NCBI RefSeq assembly: GCF_910588665.1
Contig: NZ_CAJUPR010000012.1
Span: 1-64,000, forward strand
Direction: 5' to 3'
Length of the DNA stretch: 64,000 bases
Source of the DNA: an uncultured Brachyspira sp.
GTDB lineage: Bacteria > Spirochaetota > Brachyspiria > Brachyspirales > Brachyspiraceae
Positions 16,270 to 25,589 of this stretch are shown here, one piece after another (position 1 is the stretch's first letter; each line of letters begins with the position of its first letter). The notes under the pieces were generated by a model. The model made no database searches, was not told where the DNA came from, and worked only from the letters and a program-made list of their open reading frames with translations. Position numbers and translations under genes: made by a program.

Positions 16270-18153
16270 ATGAATGACAGCAGAGTTAAAAGATTATATT
16301 TATTCCTACTTTGTTTCCTTATAGGTACCGCAGTAATATTAATTCAGTTGTTTAATTTAACCGTAAAAGATAGAAAATCTATATCTCCATTATCAAGCGG
16401 ATTAGACAGACCCAGAGGCATTATATATGATTCTAAAATGCGTCCTCTCACTATAAATATACCTGCATATACTATTTATTTGGATACGGAATCGGTTTCT
16501 TTAGACGGCAATGATAAAACGGATATTAATGAAGCTTATTCTAAAATATTTAATATTATTGAAATTACAAAAGAAAAATTTTCTCAGTTAATCAGTACTA
16601 AAAGAAGAACTATAAAATTGGCGCAGAATATCAGTTTAGATTCCTATAAAAAAATAAAAGAAATAAAAAATAAGTATAATGTTAAAAGTATTTACGGAAT
16701 AGAAAGTTATAAAAGATTTTATCCTTATGAAGATGTATTTGCCCATGTAATAGGGTATATGAATAGAACAGAAACAGAAGGCTATGCGGGACTTGAAGCT
16801 ACCTATGAAGCTATGCTTTCCAGTCCTAAAGATATAGTATTAACTTTGGACAGAGATGTTCAGACTATAGTACGTAATGAGGTATTAAAAACGGTTGCAG
16901 AAAAATCTCCTCAGTCAGTAACCGTTATAGTGTCTGATGTTAATACGGGAGCTGTAATTGCAAATTATTCATATCCTTCTTTTGACCCTAATAATCCTTT
17001 TATTTATGTAAATAATGAAAGAATGGACAGAAGCATAATGAGTACAATATATCCGGGAAGCACAATGAAAATATTTGCAGAACTTGCGGCTATAGAACAG
17101 GGTGTGGTTAATAGCGATGAAGTTTTTCACTGCAAAGGTTATTATGATTACAGCAGACAAACAAGAATACATTGCGATTATATTCATGGAGATGTTTTAT
17201 TTAATGATATATTAAAATACAGCTGCAACTTTGCCGTTGTAACCATAGCTGAAAGGATAGATAAGCAGTTTTTTTATGATTACCTGAAAAGATTCGGATT
17301 CGGAGAGGCTACGGGAGTCGGACCTTATAAAAATGAATGGAGCGGCATATATCACCCTTTAAATAAATGGCATAGATTTTCAAAAGGCTATTTAGCTATA
17401 GGCTATGATTTAAGCGTAACGCCTATGCAGATAGCAGCTTCTTATCTTCCTCTTCTAAACGGAGGCTGGAAAGTACCTATGCATGTTATTGATTCTTTTT
17501 ATGACGGAATAGAAAAGATAATCGCAACAAATAATTTGAAAAAAGTAAGAATTATAGATGAGCAGTATTCTCAGATAGCCAGAGTTTTGCTTAGAAAAGG
17601 TGTTGAATCAGGCTCCACAGGTCATAGGGCTAATTTGCTTAATATAGATGTTGTGGGTAAAACAGGCACTGCCATAACGGAAGTTTACAGAGATAATGAA
17701 TCGGATAAGCCAGAAAAATATTATCAATCTATATTTATAGGCGGATTTCCTCTTGAGGATCCTAAAGTATCTATATTGGTTCTTCTTGACGATCCTCAGG
17801 GTGCAGGCAACAGAGCGGCTGGAAGAGTATCCGCACCTCTTTTTGCTAAAATTGCAAATCAGATTATACCATATTTGGGATTAATTGACGGAGAGATATA
17901 TACTATTAACACAAATGACTTTCTGTCTTTAATACCTGTATCCGGCAGTATTACAAATAATATTATGCCTAATTTAACAGGTCTTTCTTTAAGAGATGCT
18001 CTGAATAATATATCTTATATTGTGTCTAATAATAATTTAAAAATATCTATACAGGGAGAAGGATATGTGTCCGATTTTTATCCTAAAGAAGGCATTCCTG
18101 TAACTAATAATTCTGTAATAAAATTATTATTAAAATCGCCTGTTAGAGAATAA
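16270..18153 (+). CDS. Class B penicillin-binding protein with PASTA domain (FtsI/SpoVD-like)
   Basis: A transpeptidase that cross-links peptidoglycan at the septum or side wall. One N-terminal membrane helix (about 9-28) leads to the dimer domain with RGIIYD at 49-54. The transpeptidase active site is Ser264-Thr-Met-Lys267, then Ser318-Cys-Asn320 and Lys464-Thr-Gly466, all intact. The last 60 residues form a PASTA domain starting at NIMPNLTGLSLRDAL. PASTA occurrence fits FtsI or SpoVD-type division proteins. Only 13 nt separate the ATG from tRNA-Cys and no Shine-Dalgarno is visible, so expression must follow processing of the shared transcript. Confidence 0.92.
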   Translation: MNDSRVKRLYLFLLCFLIGTAVILIQLFNLTVKDRKSISPLSSGLDRPRGIIYDSKMRPLTINIPAYTIYLDTESVSLDGNDKTDINEAYSKIFNIIEITKEKFSQLISTKRRTIKLAQNISLDSYKKIKEIKNKYNVKSIYGIESYKRFYPYEDVFAHVIGYMNRTETEGYAGLEATYEAMLSSPKDIVLTLDRDVQTIVRNEVLKTVAEKSPQSVTVIVSDVNTGAVIANYSYPSFDPNNPFIYVNNERMDRSIMSTIYPGSTMKIFAELAAIEQGVVNSDEVFHCKGYYDYSRQTRIHCDYIHGDVLFNDILKYSCNFAVVTIAERIDKQFFYDYLKRFGFGEATGVGPYKNEWSGIYHPLNKWHRFSKGYLAIGYDLSVTPMQIAASYLPLLNGGWKVPMHVIDSFYDGIEKIIATNNLKKVRIIDEQYSQIARVLLRKGVESGSTGHRANLLNIDVVGKTGTAITEVYRDNESDKPEKYYQSIFIGGFPLEDPKVSILVLLDDPQGAGNRAAGRVSAPLFAKIANQIIPYLGLIDGEIYTINTNDFLSLIPVSGSITNNIMPNLTGLSLRDALNNISYIVSNNNLKISIQGEGYVSDFYPKEGIPVTNNSVIKLLLKSPVRE

Positions 18154-18177
18154 ATTTTTATAAATCGGAGTTTATTT

Positions 18178-19080
18178 ATGTTTAATGTTCTTAGTTTCGG
18201 AGAACTTTTATATGATGTTTATAATAATGATGCTGTTATCGGAGGTGCTTCTTTTAATTATTCTCTTCAGCTTTCAAGACTCTTAAAAAAAGATGATAAA
18301 TTAAAATTCATTACGGCATTGGGTAATGATAATTATTCAAAAGATGCTTTGAAGTTTATTAAAAATGAAAATATAGACGGATCTTTAATACAGATATTAA
18401 ATAATTATGATACGGGAATAGCTTTGGTATTTCTTAATGACAAAAAAGTACCTGATTATATAATACATGAAAATGCCGCTTGGGATAATATTGAATACAG
18501 CGATGATATAAATTATGCCTTAGAAGATAATTATGATATGTTCTATTTTAATATATTATCTCAGAGAAATGAAAAATCTTATAATACTTTAAAAACTATA
18601 TGTAAAAATATAAATGCTGAATATAAAGTATGCGATGTTACTTTTAGAAAGAATTATTATACTAAAGAAAAGATAAAAGAATCTTTTGAGTTTGTTAATA
18701 TATTAAAAATTAATGATGATGAGCTTTATATTATAAAAGAATTGTTTTATTCTTCTTTAAAAAATGATAATGAATCTTTACTTAAATACATTAATAAAGA
18801 TTTCGATATTGATTATATATTTATTACACTCGGAGCATTGGGCGCATGCGTATTTTATAATAATGAGTATATATTTAATCCTTCAAATAAAGTTAATGTT
18901 GCTGATACTGTAGGAGCTGGGGATTCTTTTTGCGCTGCTTTAAGTTATACCGTATTAAAAGGGCTTGATATTAATAATATATTAAAATTCGCTTCCTGTA
19001 TTTCTGAGGAGATGGTTCAGTTAAAAGGTGGAACTGCAAAATATGATGTAAATAAAGCAAAGTCTGAGTTTAATTTATGA
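18178..19080 (+). CDS. PfkB family carbohydrate kinase (fructokinase-like)
   Basis: A 300-residue ribokinase-fold sugar kinase. The N-terminal glycine pair is in IGGASFNYSLQLSRL, the N-terminal family motif. The C-terminal ATP/anion-hole signature DTVGAGDSF lies at residues 243-251, with Asp249 as the catalytic base. CGGAG precedes the ATG. It lies 24 nt after the PBP gene and may be cotranscribed. Fructose is the most likely substrate by resemblance to fructokinases, but PfkB substrate calls from sequence alone are unreliable. Confidence 0.85.
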   Translation: MFNVLSFGELLYDVYNNDAVIGGASFNYSLQLSRLLKKDDKLKFITALGNDNYSKDALKFIKNENIDGSLIQILNNYDTGIALVFLNDKKVPDYIIHENAAWDNIEYSDDINYALEDNYDMFYFNILSQRNEKSYNTLKTICKNINAEYKVCDVTFRKNYYTKEKIKESFEFVNILKINDDELYIIKELFYSSLKNDNESLLKYINKDFDIDYIFITLGALGACVFYNNEYIFNPSNKVNVADTVGAGDSFCAALSYTVLKGLDINNILKFASCISEEMVQLKGGTAKYDVNKAKSEFNL

Positions 19081-19083
19081 TAT

Positions 19084-19629
19084 TTACTTTCTTCCGGTAT
19101 AATATTTAAATTTTTCTTTTGTAAGAAATTTAAAAGAAGTAAATGTTCCTGTATATTTTTCATTTGATATTACATTATTTCTAATATCATCATAAAATTT
19201 CTGCAGATTATTCTGCATCATAATATCTATATAGCTGGATTTATATTTTGAAATATATTGATGTATCTGCCTGTTTATTAATAAGCTTATAAATTTTTTA
19301 GGAGGAGTATTGTAACTGAGAAGAGCATTGTACATTCTTATATTCTGATTTAATGATATTTTTTCTTCCTGACTTTTTGCTTCTTTTTCCTGCTTTTGCA
19401 AATCATTTAAAGTATTTTGAATATTATATATATTATTGCTGTATATGTTTTTACCTTCATCGCTGAAAATATAATTTGCATCTATATAAAATATATATTC
19501 TTTATTATCAGACGACAGAATTTTATCAAACTTTTCTATTATTCTGAATTTTATATTTAAATTATTCTGCGTGAAACTGTATGGAGCGGCAATTAATAGA
19601 AATATTATAATTTTAAAGTAAATTTTCAT
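19084..19629 (-). CDS. Exported protein of unknown function, possibly Skp/OmpH-like
   Basis: 181 residues with a signal peptide (MKIYFKIIIFLLIAAPYSFT). The mature part begins with a short beta region (KEYIFYIDANYIFSDEGKN) and then a charged helical stretch with likely coiled coil (about residues 70-105). The order of beta strand, helix and helix vaguely recalls the OmpH/Skp chaperone, and the size fits, but the match is weak. It is 5 nt downstream of the transglutaminase-like TPR gene, so the two are cotranscribed, and it ends only 3 nt from the PfkB gene on the other strand. Confidence 0.65.
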   Translation of the reverse strand: MKIYFKIIIFLLIAAPYSFTQNNLNIKFRIIEKFDKILSSDNKEYIFYIDANYIFSDEGKNIYSNNIYNIQNTLNDLQKQEKEAKSQEEKISLNQNIRMYNALLSYNTPPKKFISLLINRQIHQYISKYKSSYIDIMMQNNLQKFYDDIRNNVISNEKYTGTFTSFKFLTKEKFKYYTGRK

Positions 19630-19634
19630 AAATA

Positions 19635-20807
19635 TTATTTTGGTATAGATGATAATAATCTCATAAAATCTCTGTCATTCGGAAATAATTTTAAAGCCTC
19701 TTCAGATATAGTGCCTGCATTATTGTATCTTCTTTGATTATACTCCGTAACAGCATAATTATAGTATGATACCTTAAGATTTCTTTTTAAAACATCTGAA
19801 TCTTCTCCTATATCTGAAATACCTGTTTTATATATTTCTATTGCATTTGGGAAATCCTTTTTTTTCAGATATGAAGTTCCTATAGTATTATAATAATGCA
19901 CTCTGTTATTTTTTGTCATGGCATTATTTGAATCAAATATAAAAGCCTCTTCCAATGTATTGTATGCATCTTTGAAATTATTTTTCTTTAAATAATCCAA
20001 TGCCAGTCTGTTATAGGCATTAACTAAATTATCATTATATATCTTTGTATTCGGAGATAAATAATATGCTTTTTTAGCCATTACCAATTGTTTTTCTAAG
20101 TCTTTTTCAATTTTCTTTAATGAAATTGAATTAGGATATAATGTTGCTATCAATGTAAGTATATCAACATTATTTCTGTCTCTGTAATTTCCCTGAGGTA
20201 CAAATGTAACTATGGTAGAGCTGCCTGTATTTCTTATTTCTTTTTGTCCTGGATTAAATCCTTTAGATATAGTAGTTTCCACATCTATTTCTTTATCTTC
20301 CGTATATACCATACAAAATGAATGGCTTGAAGTGAGAACCCCTGTAACATTAAAACCGAAATCTTTATATAACAAAGAGTATAATATACTTGAACTTAAG
20401 CAGTTATACTCTCCTTTATATATTAAGTCCTGAAAAAGAGTAGAGGTTTCAAAATATTTTTTTAATATTCCGCTTGAATAAAGCCAATCTAACAATTTTT
20501 TTCCGAATTCATAAGGACCTTCCTTAACATACTGCGATAATTCTTTTTCTGCAAGACTCCTTATATCATTTAATTTTTGTCTGTAGAATTTAAACTCTTC
20601 CTCATCGGTTATTCCTGATGCAATTATAAATCCGTCATAATGAAGTTCTAAATCATTAGTTTCTCCGTTATCAACTTTAGTAAAAAAATTATATTCTAAT
20701 TCTGTAAGTTCTCCAGACTCAAATTTTATTTTATCAGACGGTTTTGAATATACTATAGAATATGCGGAGAATATAAAAAATAAGATTATTTTAACATAGC
20801 TTTTCAT
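19635..20807 (-). CDS. Exported transglutaminase-like protein with TPR repeats
   Basis: Signal peptide (about 1-21). Residues around 130-185 carry a papain/transglutaminase-like triad arrangement: Cys in GEYNCLSSSILYSLL, His in TSSHSFCMVY, Asp in EIDVETT. C-terminal TPR repeats follow from about residue 250 (NRLALDYLKKNNFKDAYNTL, GTSYLKKKDFPNAIEIYKTG). Such Cys-His-Asp domains may hydrolyse or cross-link proteins or peptidoglycan stems; the activity is not certain here. It starts an operon with the small exported protein at 19084. Confidence 0.75.
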   Translation of the reverse strand: MKSYVKIILFFIFSAYSIVYSKPSDKIKFESGELTELEYNFFTKVDNGETNDLELHYDGFIIASGITDEEEFKFYRQKLNDIRSLAEKELSQYVKEGPYEFGKKLLDWLYSSGILKKYFETSTLFQDLIYKGEYNCLSSSILYSLLYKDFGFNVTGVLTSSHSFCMVYTEDKEIDVETTISKGFNPGQKEIRNTGSSTIVTFVPQGNYRDRNNVDILTLIATLYPNSISLKKIEKDLEKQLVMAKKAYYLSPNTKIYNDNLVNAYNRLALDYLKKNNFKDAYNTLEEAFIFDSNNAMTKNNRVHYYNTIGTSYLKKKDFPNAIEIYKTGISDIGEDSDVLKRNLKVSYYNYAVTEYNQRRYNNAGTISEEALKLFPNDRDFMRLLSSIPK

Positions 20808-20835
20808 ATACCCTCTATATAAATATAATAAATTA

Positions 20836-21501
20836 TTATTCTATTAAATTATCAAGCTCATCTCTGTATTTTGCAGCGTCTTCATATCTTTCTTCTTTTA
20901 CAGCTTGATCTAATAATTCCTGCAGTTCTTCTTTATTTTTTTTATTGCTTTCAGCTGTATTTACTTTAGTATTATCGGTTGCAATATTATTCATATTTTC
21001 AGATTCTCTTTTTAGAAATATATTTTCTCCTTCTTTAATTTCATTTTTATCAAATCTCTGATATGTAAAAGGTATTCCGTCTTTTACTTTTATTAAATTA
21101 TCATTATCCTCCAGCACAATGCCTGCTTTTTCTATAACATGTTCTTCTATAAAAACGGGTGTTTTTGATTTTAGGGATAATGCTATGGCATCTGACGGTC
21201 TTGAATCGATGAATATATTTTTTCCATTATGTTCTATAACTAATTTCGCAAAAAAAGTATCTATATGCACATTATCTATAATTATATTTATAAGTCTTAT
21301 ACTGCAGTTTTGAAATATGCTGCTTACAATATCATGGGTTAGGGGTCTGTCTATTTTGTATCCTATTAAACTGGACATTATGGATTGAGCCTCCAAATAT
21401 GCTATTGATATAGGCACAACTTTATCTGATTTTTCGGGTTTTAATATAATGACAAAACCTTTATCCGTAATTGCTAAATTAAGTATTTTTGCTTCAACCA
21501 C
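20836..21501 (-). CDS. Bifunctional nuclease (DUF151) family protein with C-terminal UVR motif
   Basis: The BFN/DUF151 domain covers residues 1-135, with the family segments PISIAYLEAQSIMSSLIGYK, RPLTHDI and IDSRPSDAIALSLKSKTPVF. The C-terminus holds a UVR motif (ELLDQAVKEERYEDAAKYRD) like that of UvrB and UvrC. I start it at GTG 21501 (VVEAKIL) because AGAGG lies 9 nt upstream. The only upstream in-frame ATG (21579) lies inside the -35 box of the promoter at 21552-21579. The family is linked to DNA or nucleotide handling, but the biochemical role is poorly known. Confidence 0.88.
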   Translation of the reverse strand: MVEAKILNLAITDKGFVIILKPEKSDKVVPISIAYLEAQSIMSSLIGYKIDRPLTHDIVSSIFQNCSIRLINIIIDNVHIDTFFAKLVIEHNGKNIFIDSRPSDAIALSLKSKTPVFIEEHVIEKAGIVLEDNDNLIKVKDGIPFTYQRFDKNEIKEGENIFLKRESENMNNIATDNTKVNTAESNKKNKEELQELLDQAVKEERYEDAAKYRDELDNLIE

Positions 21502-21551
21502 TTTAATAAACCTCTTTAAAATATTAGATAAAATATACTTCTTTAAATATA

Positions 21552-21579
21552 AGTGTAATATATATATATTATTTGTCAA
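21552..21579 (-). promoter_or_regulatory. Promoter of the BFN-domain gene
   Basis: Minus-strand perfect TTGACA (21579-21574), 16-nt spacer, TACACT (21557-21552). The predicted transcript starts near 21545, after the upstream ATG, which supports the GTG start at 21501. Confidence 0.6.
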
Positions 21580-21700
21580 GGTAATTTTTTTAATTATTAC
21601 ATTTATAATATAATCAAAAAATAATATTATTTTACTATTTATATTGAAATATAGTTTATTTATAGTTATAATTAATAAAAATTTTAGAATGACGGTAGCT

Positions 21701-23452
21701 ATGATAAAAAAGATATTATTTATTTTAACTATATTATTTATTTCTGTATTTAATTTATTTGCTCAGACAAATTTAAATCTTCCTCCGTATCCTCCTGATA
21801 ATCCTGAAATCATACCTATGAGCGAAATTTATGAAGGAATGGATGGTGTCGGCTATACTGTTATACATGGAACAAATGTAGAGCCTTTTAAAGTAAAAGT
21901 ATTGTCCGTATTAAAAAAAAGATGGAATAACAGCGATGCCATACTTATACAATGCGAGGGACTTAATTTAGAGCATTCGGGCACAGTTGCTGGTATGAGC
22001 GGTTCTCCTATATATTTAGACGGTAAATTAGCGGGCGCATTATCTTTTGGCTGGAATTACGGAAAAGATCCTATAGCAGGAGTTACTCCTATAGAAGAGA
22101 TGCTTAAGCTGTATAATGATACTAATTTGTCAGGCTTTGCTTCAGGTTTTTCAGGCGACAATTCTCTTCAGACTCCTTTGATATTTTCAGGTATTAACAG
22201 CAAAGCATTTGATGAATATTCTTCCGAGTTTAAAAAGTACGGATTTTATCCTATGCAGGCGGGAGGTTCTATTTCCGATACAAATCAGGCGGGTAAGTTT
22301 TTATTCGGAGATTCTGTCGCCTTAATTATTGCAGACGGAGATGTTTCCATAGCCGGCATAGGTACTGTTTCTCATACCGATGATGAAAAATTTTTGATTT
22401 TCGGACATTCTATGTGGTCTAAGGGCAGATTGGTAGCGCCTGTATCAAGAGCTTATATTAATCATATAGTGGCTTCTATAGCTTCATCATTTAAGTTGGG
22501 AGCTGCTTATTCCAATTATTTAGGGTATACTATTTATGACGGTACTTTCGGAATATCTGGAGTTTACGGAGAGATCCCTGAAAACACTATGATTCCTGTA
22601 AAATTAGATGTTGAGGATCAGACTTTTATCAGCAGAGATTATAATTTCAGGGTATTAAATGATCCTGCGTATTTTTCCGAAATACTTTCTATGGCTATAT
22701 ACAGCGCCGTAAGTTCTTCGGCAGGATTAAATGAAGAGGGCTTATTCAGTATAAGTTATGAAATAGAAACAGACTATTTTGAAGAGCCCTATAAAGTGAG
22801 CGATAAAATACTCTCTTATTCTTCTGCCGATGCATTTAAATCCGCTATAGAGCAATTAATATCGCCTGTAAATTTCTTTATATATAATAATTTTAATAGA
22901 GTAGGCATTAGATCCGTTAAATTGTCCGTTAAGAGAAATAATCTTGAATATGCATTTTTAAATGATATAACTTTAGTGGAGCCCAGAGCCGTAGCAGGAG
23001 AAACTATACATTTGAGAGTAGGGCTTACGCCTTACGGACAAGAAAAGCAGTATGTAGATATACCAGTAAAACTGCCCATAAACTTAAAGACAGATGTTTA
23101 TACCATTTATGCTGCTAACGAATATATTTATAATTATGCCGAGCAGGTATTTATGCCTAATAAATATGAAATAAGAAGTTTAGATGATGTTATACGGGTT
23201 TACGGAAAAAGTTATGATGACAGCTCTCTAAAAGTATGGCTTTATTCATCATCAAGGGGAGTTCAAATAGGCAAGTATTTATACCCGACGCTTCCTCCTT
23301 CAAAATACGGTGCTATGGCTAAAAATGACACTTCCGATAAGGCTGCCGTTATTACAGCTATTGACGGAAAATATCAAATGCTAAGTTCTGTGCTTGGATT
23401 AATTAAAATTGATATAGTAATTGAAGGCGCTAGAAAATATGAAAACCGTTAG
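21701..23452 (+). CDS. Exported SpoIVB-like S55 peptidase domain protein
   Basis: Starting at ATG 21701 gives a proper signal peptide (MIKKILFILTILFISVFNLF). An in-frame TTG at 21644 would add an unlikely N-terminal tail. The first 260 residues match the SpoIVB S55 family: EGMDGVGYTVIHGT, then HSGTVAGMSGSPIYLDGKL with the presumed nucleophile Ser100 in GMSG, then FGHSM with His236. These are secreted PDZ-associated serine peptidases in spore formers. The role in a non-sporulating bacterium is unknown. The C-terminal 300 residues are unassigned and beta-rich. It leads a plus-strand run of exported proteins ending with murF. Confidence 0.8.
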   Translation: MIKKILFILTILFISVFNLFAQTNLNLPPYPPDNPEIIPMSEIYEGMDGVGYTVIHGTNVEPFKVKVLSVLKKRWNNSDAILIQCEGLNLEHSGTVAGMSGSPIYLDGKLAGALSFGWNYGKDPIAGVTPIEEMLKLYNDTNLSGFASGFSGDNSLQTPLIFSGINSKAFDEYSSEFKKYGFYPMQAGGSISDTNQAGKFLFGDSVALIIADGDVSIAGIGTVSHTDDEKFLIFGHSMWSKGRLVAPVSRAYINHIVASIASSFKLGAAYSNYLGYTIYDGTFGISGVYGEIPENTMIPVKLDVEDQTFISRDYNFRVLNDPAYFSEILSMAIYSAVSSSAGLNEEGLFSISYEIETDYFEEPYKVSDKILSYSSADAFKSAIEQLISPVNFFIYNNFNRVGIRSVKLSVKRNNLEYAFLNDITLVEPRAVAGETIHLRVGLTPYGQEKQYVDIPVKLPINLKTDVYTIYAANEYIYNYAEQVFMPNKYEIRSLDDVIRVYGKSYDDSSLKVWLYSSSRGVQIGKYLYPTLPPSKYGAMAKNDTSDKAAVITAIDGKYQMLSSVLGLIKIDIVIEGARKYENR

Positions 23453-23517
23453 ATTTATTTAATGTCTGATTATTGGATTAGAAAAATATATATAAGATAT
23501 AGAAGGGGATAGAAAAT

Positions 23518-25569
23518 ATGAAAATCTTTAGGATTGTATTTGCTTTTCAATTAATATTTATATTAACCTCAGTTAATATTTTTGGGGTTGTTACTAAAAC
23601 ATTATCCAGCAGTAAAAAAGGATTCTATGATAACGGTGTTTATGACGGAATAATGCTTACGGAACAGGGCAGTCTGACTATGGCTCCTGTTATAGAAAAA
23701 AACGGCATAATTCCTAGAAAGGATATATGGAAAATATATACCGCCGATGATGATACTATGTTTGCAGCTATAAGCGGAAGCGGCGCCGAGCTTTATAAAA
23801 GAAATGCAGACGGAGTTGATTTTATATTGTTTGCATCTGAAACTAATGAAAATGCCTTTACTGCCGTTATCAGCGATAGCAAAGGAGATGTATATGCCGC
23901 TGTCGGTCCTTATTCTAAAATAATAAAATATGATAGTCAGGGAAATGAGATTTGGAGAAAGAATCTGAATGATACTTATGTATGGGATATGAAATTTGAT
24001 AATAAGGGTAATTTATTTGCAGCGGCAGGCGGAGATAATGCAAGAGTATTAAAAATAGAGAATAACGGCGATATTAAAGAAATATTAAAAACAGATGAAC
24101 AGCATGCTATGTCTCTATTTTATGATAATAAAAAAAATAAGCTTTATGTAGGTACAGCAGGAAGAGGTCTTGTATTGGCTATTGACTTATCTACAAATTT
24201 AGAAAATCCTTCTTATAATGTTGTTTATGATACTGCAGAAAATGAAGTTTATGCCATAACTATGGATAATATTGGGAACTTATATTTTGGAACCGCTACA
24301 AGACAGGAGGCATATTTGATACTGCCTTCTATAATAGACGGTGATAAAAGAGCAAATGAAAGCGATAATGTATTTAGAAATTCCTTATATAAAGCAGATG
24401 CCAACGGAACTGTAAGAAGATTATTTTTATTGAATCAATTATTAGTTTTAGCTTTAAGCAGCGATAAAAATAATAATATATATTTTGTGACGGGAGATAC
24501 TGCCGATATTTATAAAATAAACGGAAACGACGGAATTTTATCCTATATAGGAGGATTGGAAAATAAAATACTTTCTACTTTTACTGCTGCTGAAAACGGA
24601 CTCTATTTTGCAGTATCAAAGACGGGTGAAATATATAAAATAAATCATAATTATCCTAATAAAGGAAGTTATACAAGCGATACATTAGATTTAAAGCTTC
24701 TAAGCAGATTAGGAAGCCTGAATAGTATGGCAACTATTCCTGATGGATCTGACATATATATAGAGGTTAGAACGGGAAATTCTGCAAGAGTTGATAATAG
24801 CTGGAGTGCATTTACTGCTGCCGATGCTGACGGAAAATTTAATGTTCCTGACGGCAGATTTATGCAATTTAAAGTTACAATGGAAACTGCAGATAAAGAA
24901 GTTACACCCGTATTAAATTCATTAAATTTTACTTATGTTGAAAATAATTTGGAGCCTGAGATTTTAGATGGAGGGCTTACCACCAGCTACATTCAAAAAA
25001 ATTCATCTTCTGAAACGGTAAAAAGCCCTCAGCTGGAAGAAAATGAGGCTATGATATATTGGAAAGGCTCCGATCCTAATGGAGATAAGCTTGTATATGA
25101 TTTGGAATACAGATTAAAAGGCGAGAAAAATTATAGAAAATTAGCTAATAATCTGACAACATCTTATTTTAAATTTTATTCCTATCTGCTTCCTTCGGGA
25201 ATTTATGATTTCAGGATAACGGCAAGCGATAAGCATGATAATCCCATAGGTCAGATAAAAACAAAATCTTTAGAAATATTTAATATTAAATATGACAATG
25301 ATCCTCCTGAAATTTTTGACTTTAATGTTTCTGTAAGCGGAGCTGATAAAAAAATTACATTCAGAGTGGAAGATAAATTATCTTTTATTAAAACTGTCAG
25401 ATATTCTACTATAGCGGGAGAATGGAATTATATAGTTCCAGACAACGGCTTATTGGCTTCTATTAGTGAAACATTTACTATTAATATAGATGATACGGAT
25501 ATAGGTTCCATTACCATTGAAGTAACAGATACTGATGGAAACATTAAATATTATTCTTTTTTGATATAA
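23518..25569 (+). CDS. Exported beta-propeller protein with C-terminal Ig/fibronectin-like region
   Basis: Signal peptide to about residue 23. Residues 60-380 contain repeated propeller blades of NHL/PQQ style (SDSKGDVYAAVGPYSKIIKY, FDNKGNLFAAAGGDNARVLK, MDNIGNLYFGTATRQ). Residues 390-683 look like beta-sandwich modules, one with the fibronectin-like stretch EAMIYWKGSDPNGDKLVYDL. GAAGGGG lies ahead of the ATG. It sits 65 nt after the S55-like gene and 20 nt before the GHL10 gene. The propeller probably binds a partner protein or glycan at the periphery; no catalytic motif is seen. Confidence 0.7.
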   Translation: MKIFRIVFAFQLIFILTSVNIFGVVTKTLSSSKKGFYDNGVYDGIMLTEQGSLTMAPVIEKNGIIPRKDIWKIYTADDDTMFAAISGSGAELYKRNADGVDFILFASETNENAFTAVISDSKGDVYAAVGPYSKIIKYDSQGNEIWRKNLNDTYVWDMKFDNKGNLFAAAGGDNARVLKIENNGDIKEILKTDEQHAMSLFYDNKKNKLYVGTAGRGLVLAIDLSTNLENPSYNVVYDTAENEVYAITMDNIGNLYFGTATRQEAYLILPSIIDGDKRANESDNVFRNSLYKADANGTVRRLFLLNQLLVLALSSDKNNNIYFVTGDTADIYKINGNDGILSYIGGLENKILSTFTAAENGLYFAVSKTGEIYKINHNYPNKGSYTSDTLDLKLLSRLGSLNSMATIPDGSDIYIEVRTGNSARVDNSWSAFTAADADGKFNVPDGRFMQFKVTMETADKEVTPVLNSLNFTYVENNLEPEILDGGLTTSYIQKNSSSETVKSPQLEENEAMIYWKGSDPNGDKLVYDLEYRLKGEKNYRKLANNLTTSYFKFYSYLLPSGIYDFRITASDKHDNPIGQIKTKSLEIFNIKYDNDPPEIFDFNVSVSGADKKITFRVEDKLSFIKTVRYSTIAGEWNYIVPDNGLLASISETFTINIDDTDIGSITIEVTDTDGNIKYYSFLI

Positions 25570-25589
25570 TATTTTAGTAAATAAAATTT

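Noticed and set aside
21502..21579. ATG start for the BFN-domain protein
   Set aside because: This ATG lies inside the -35 box of the promoter, and the GTG at 21501 has a good Shine-Dalgarno and matches the family N-terminus.
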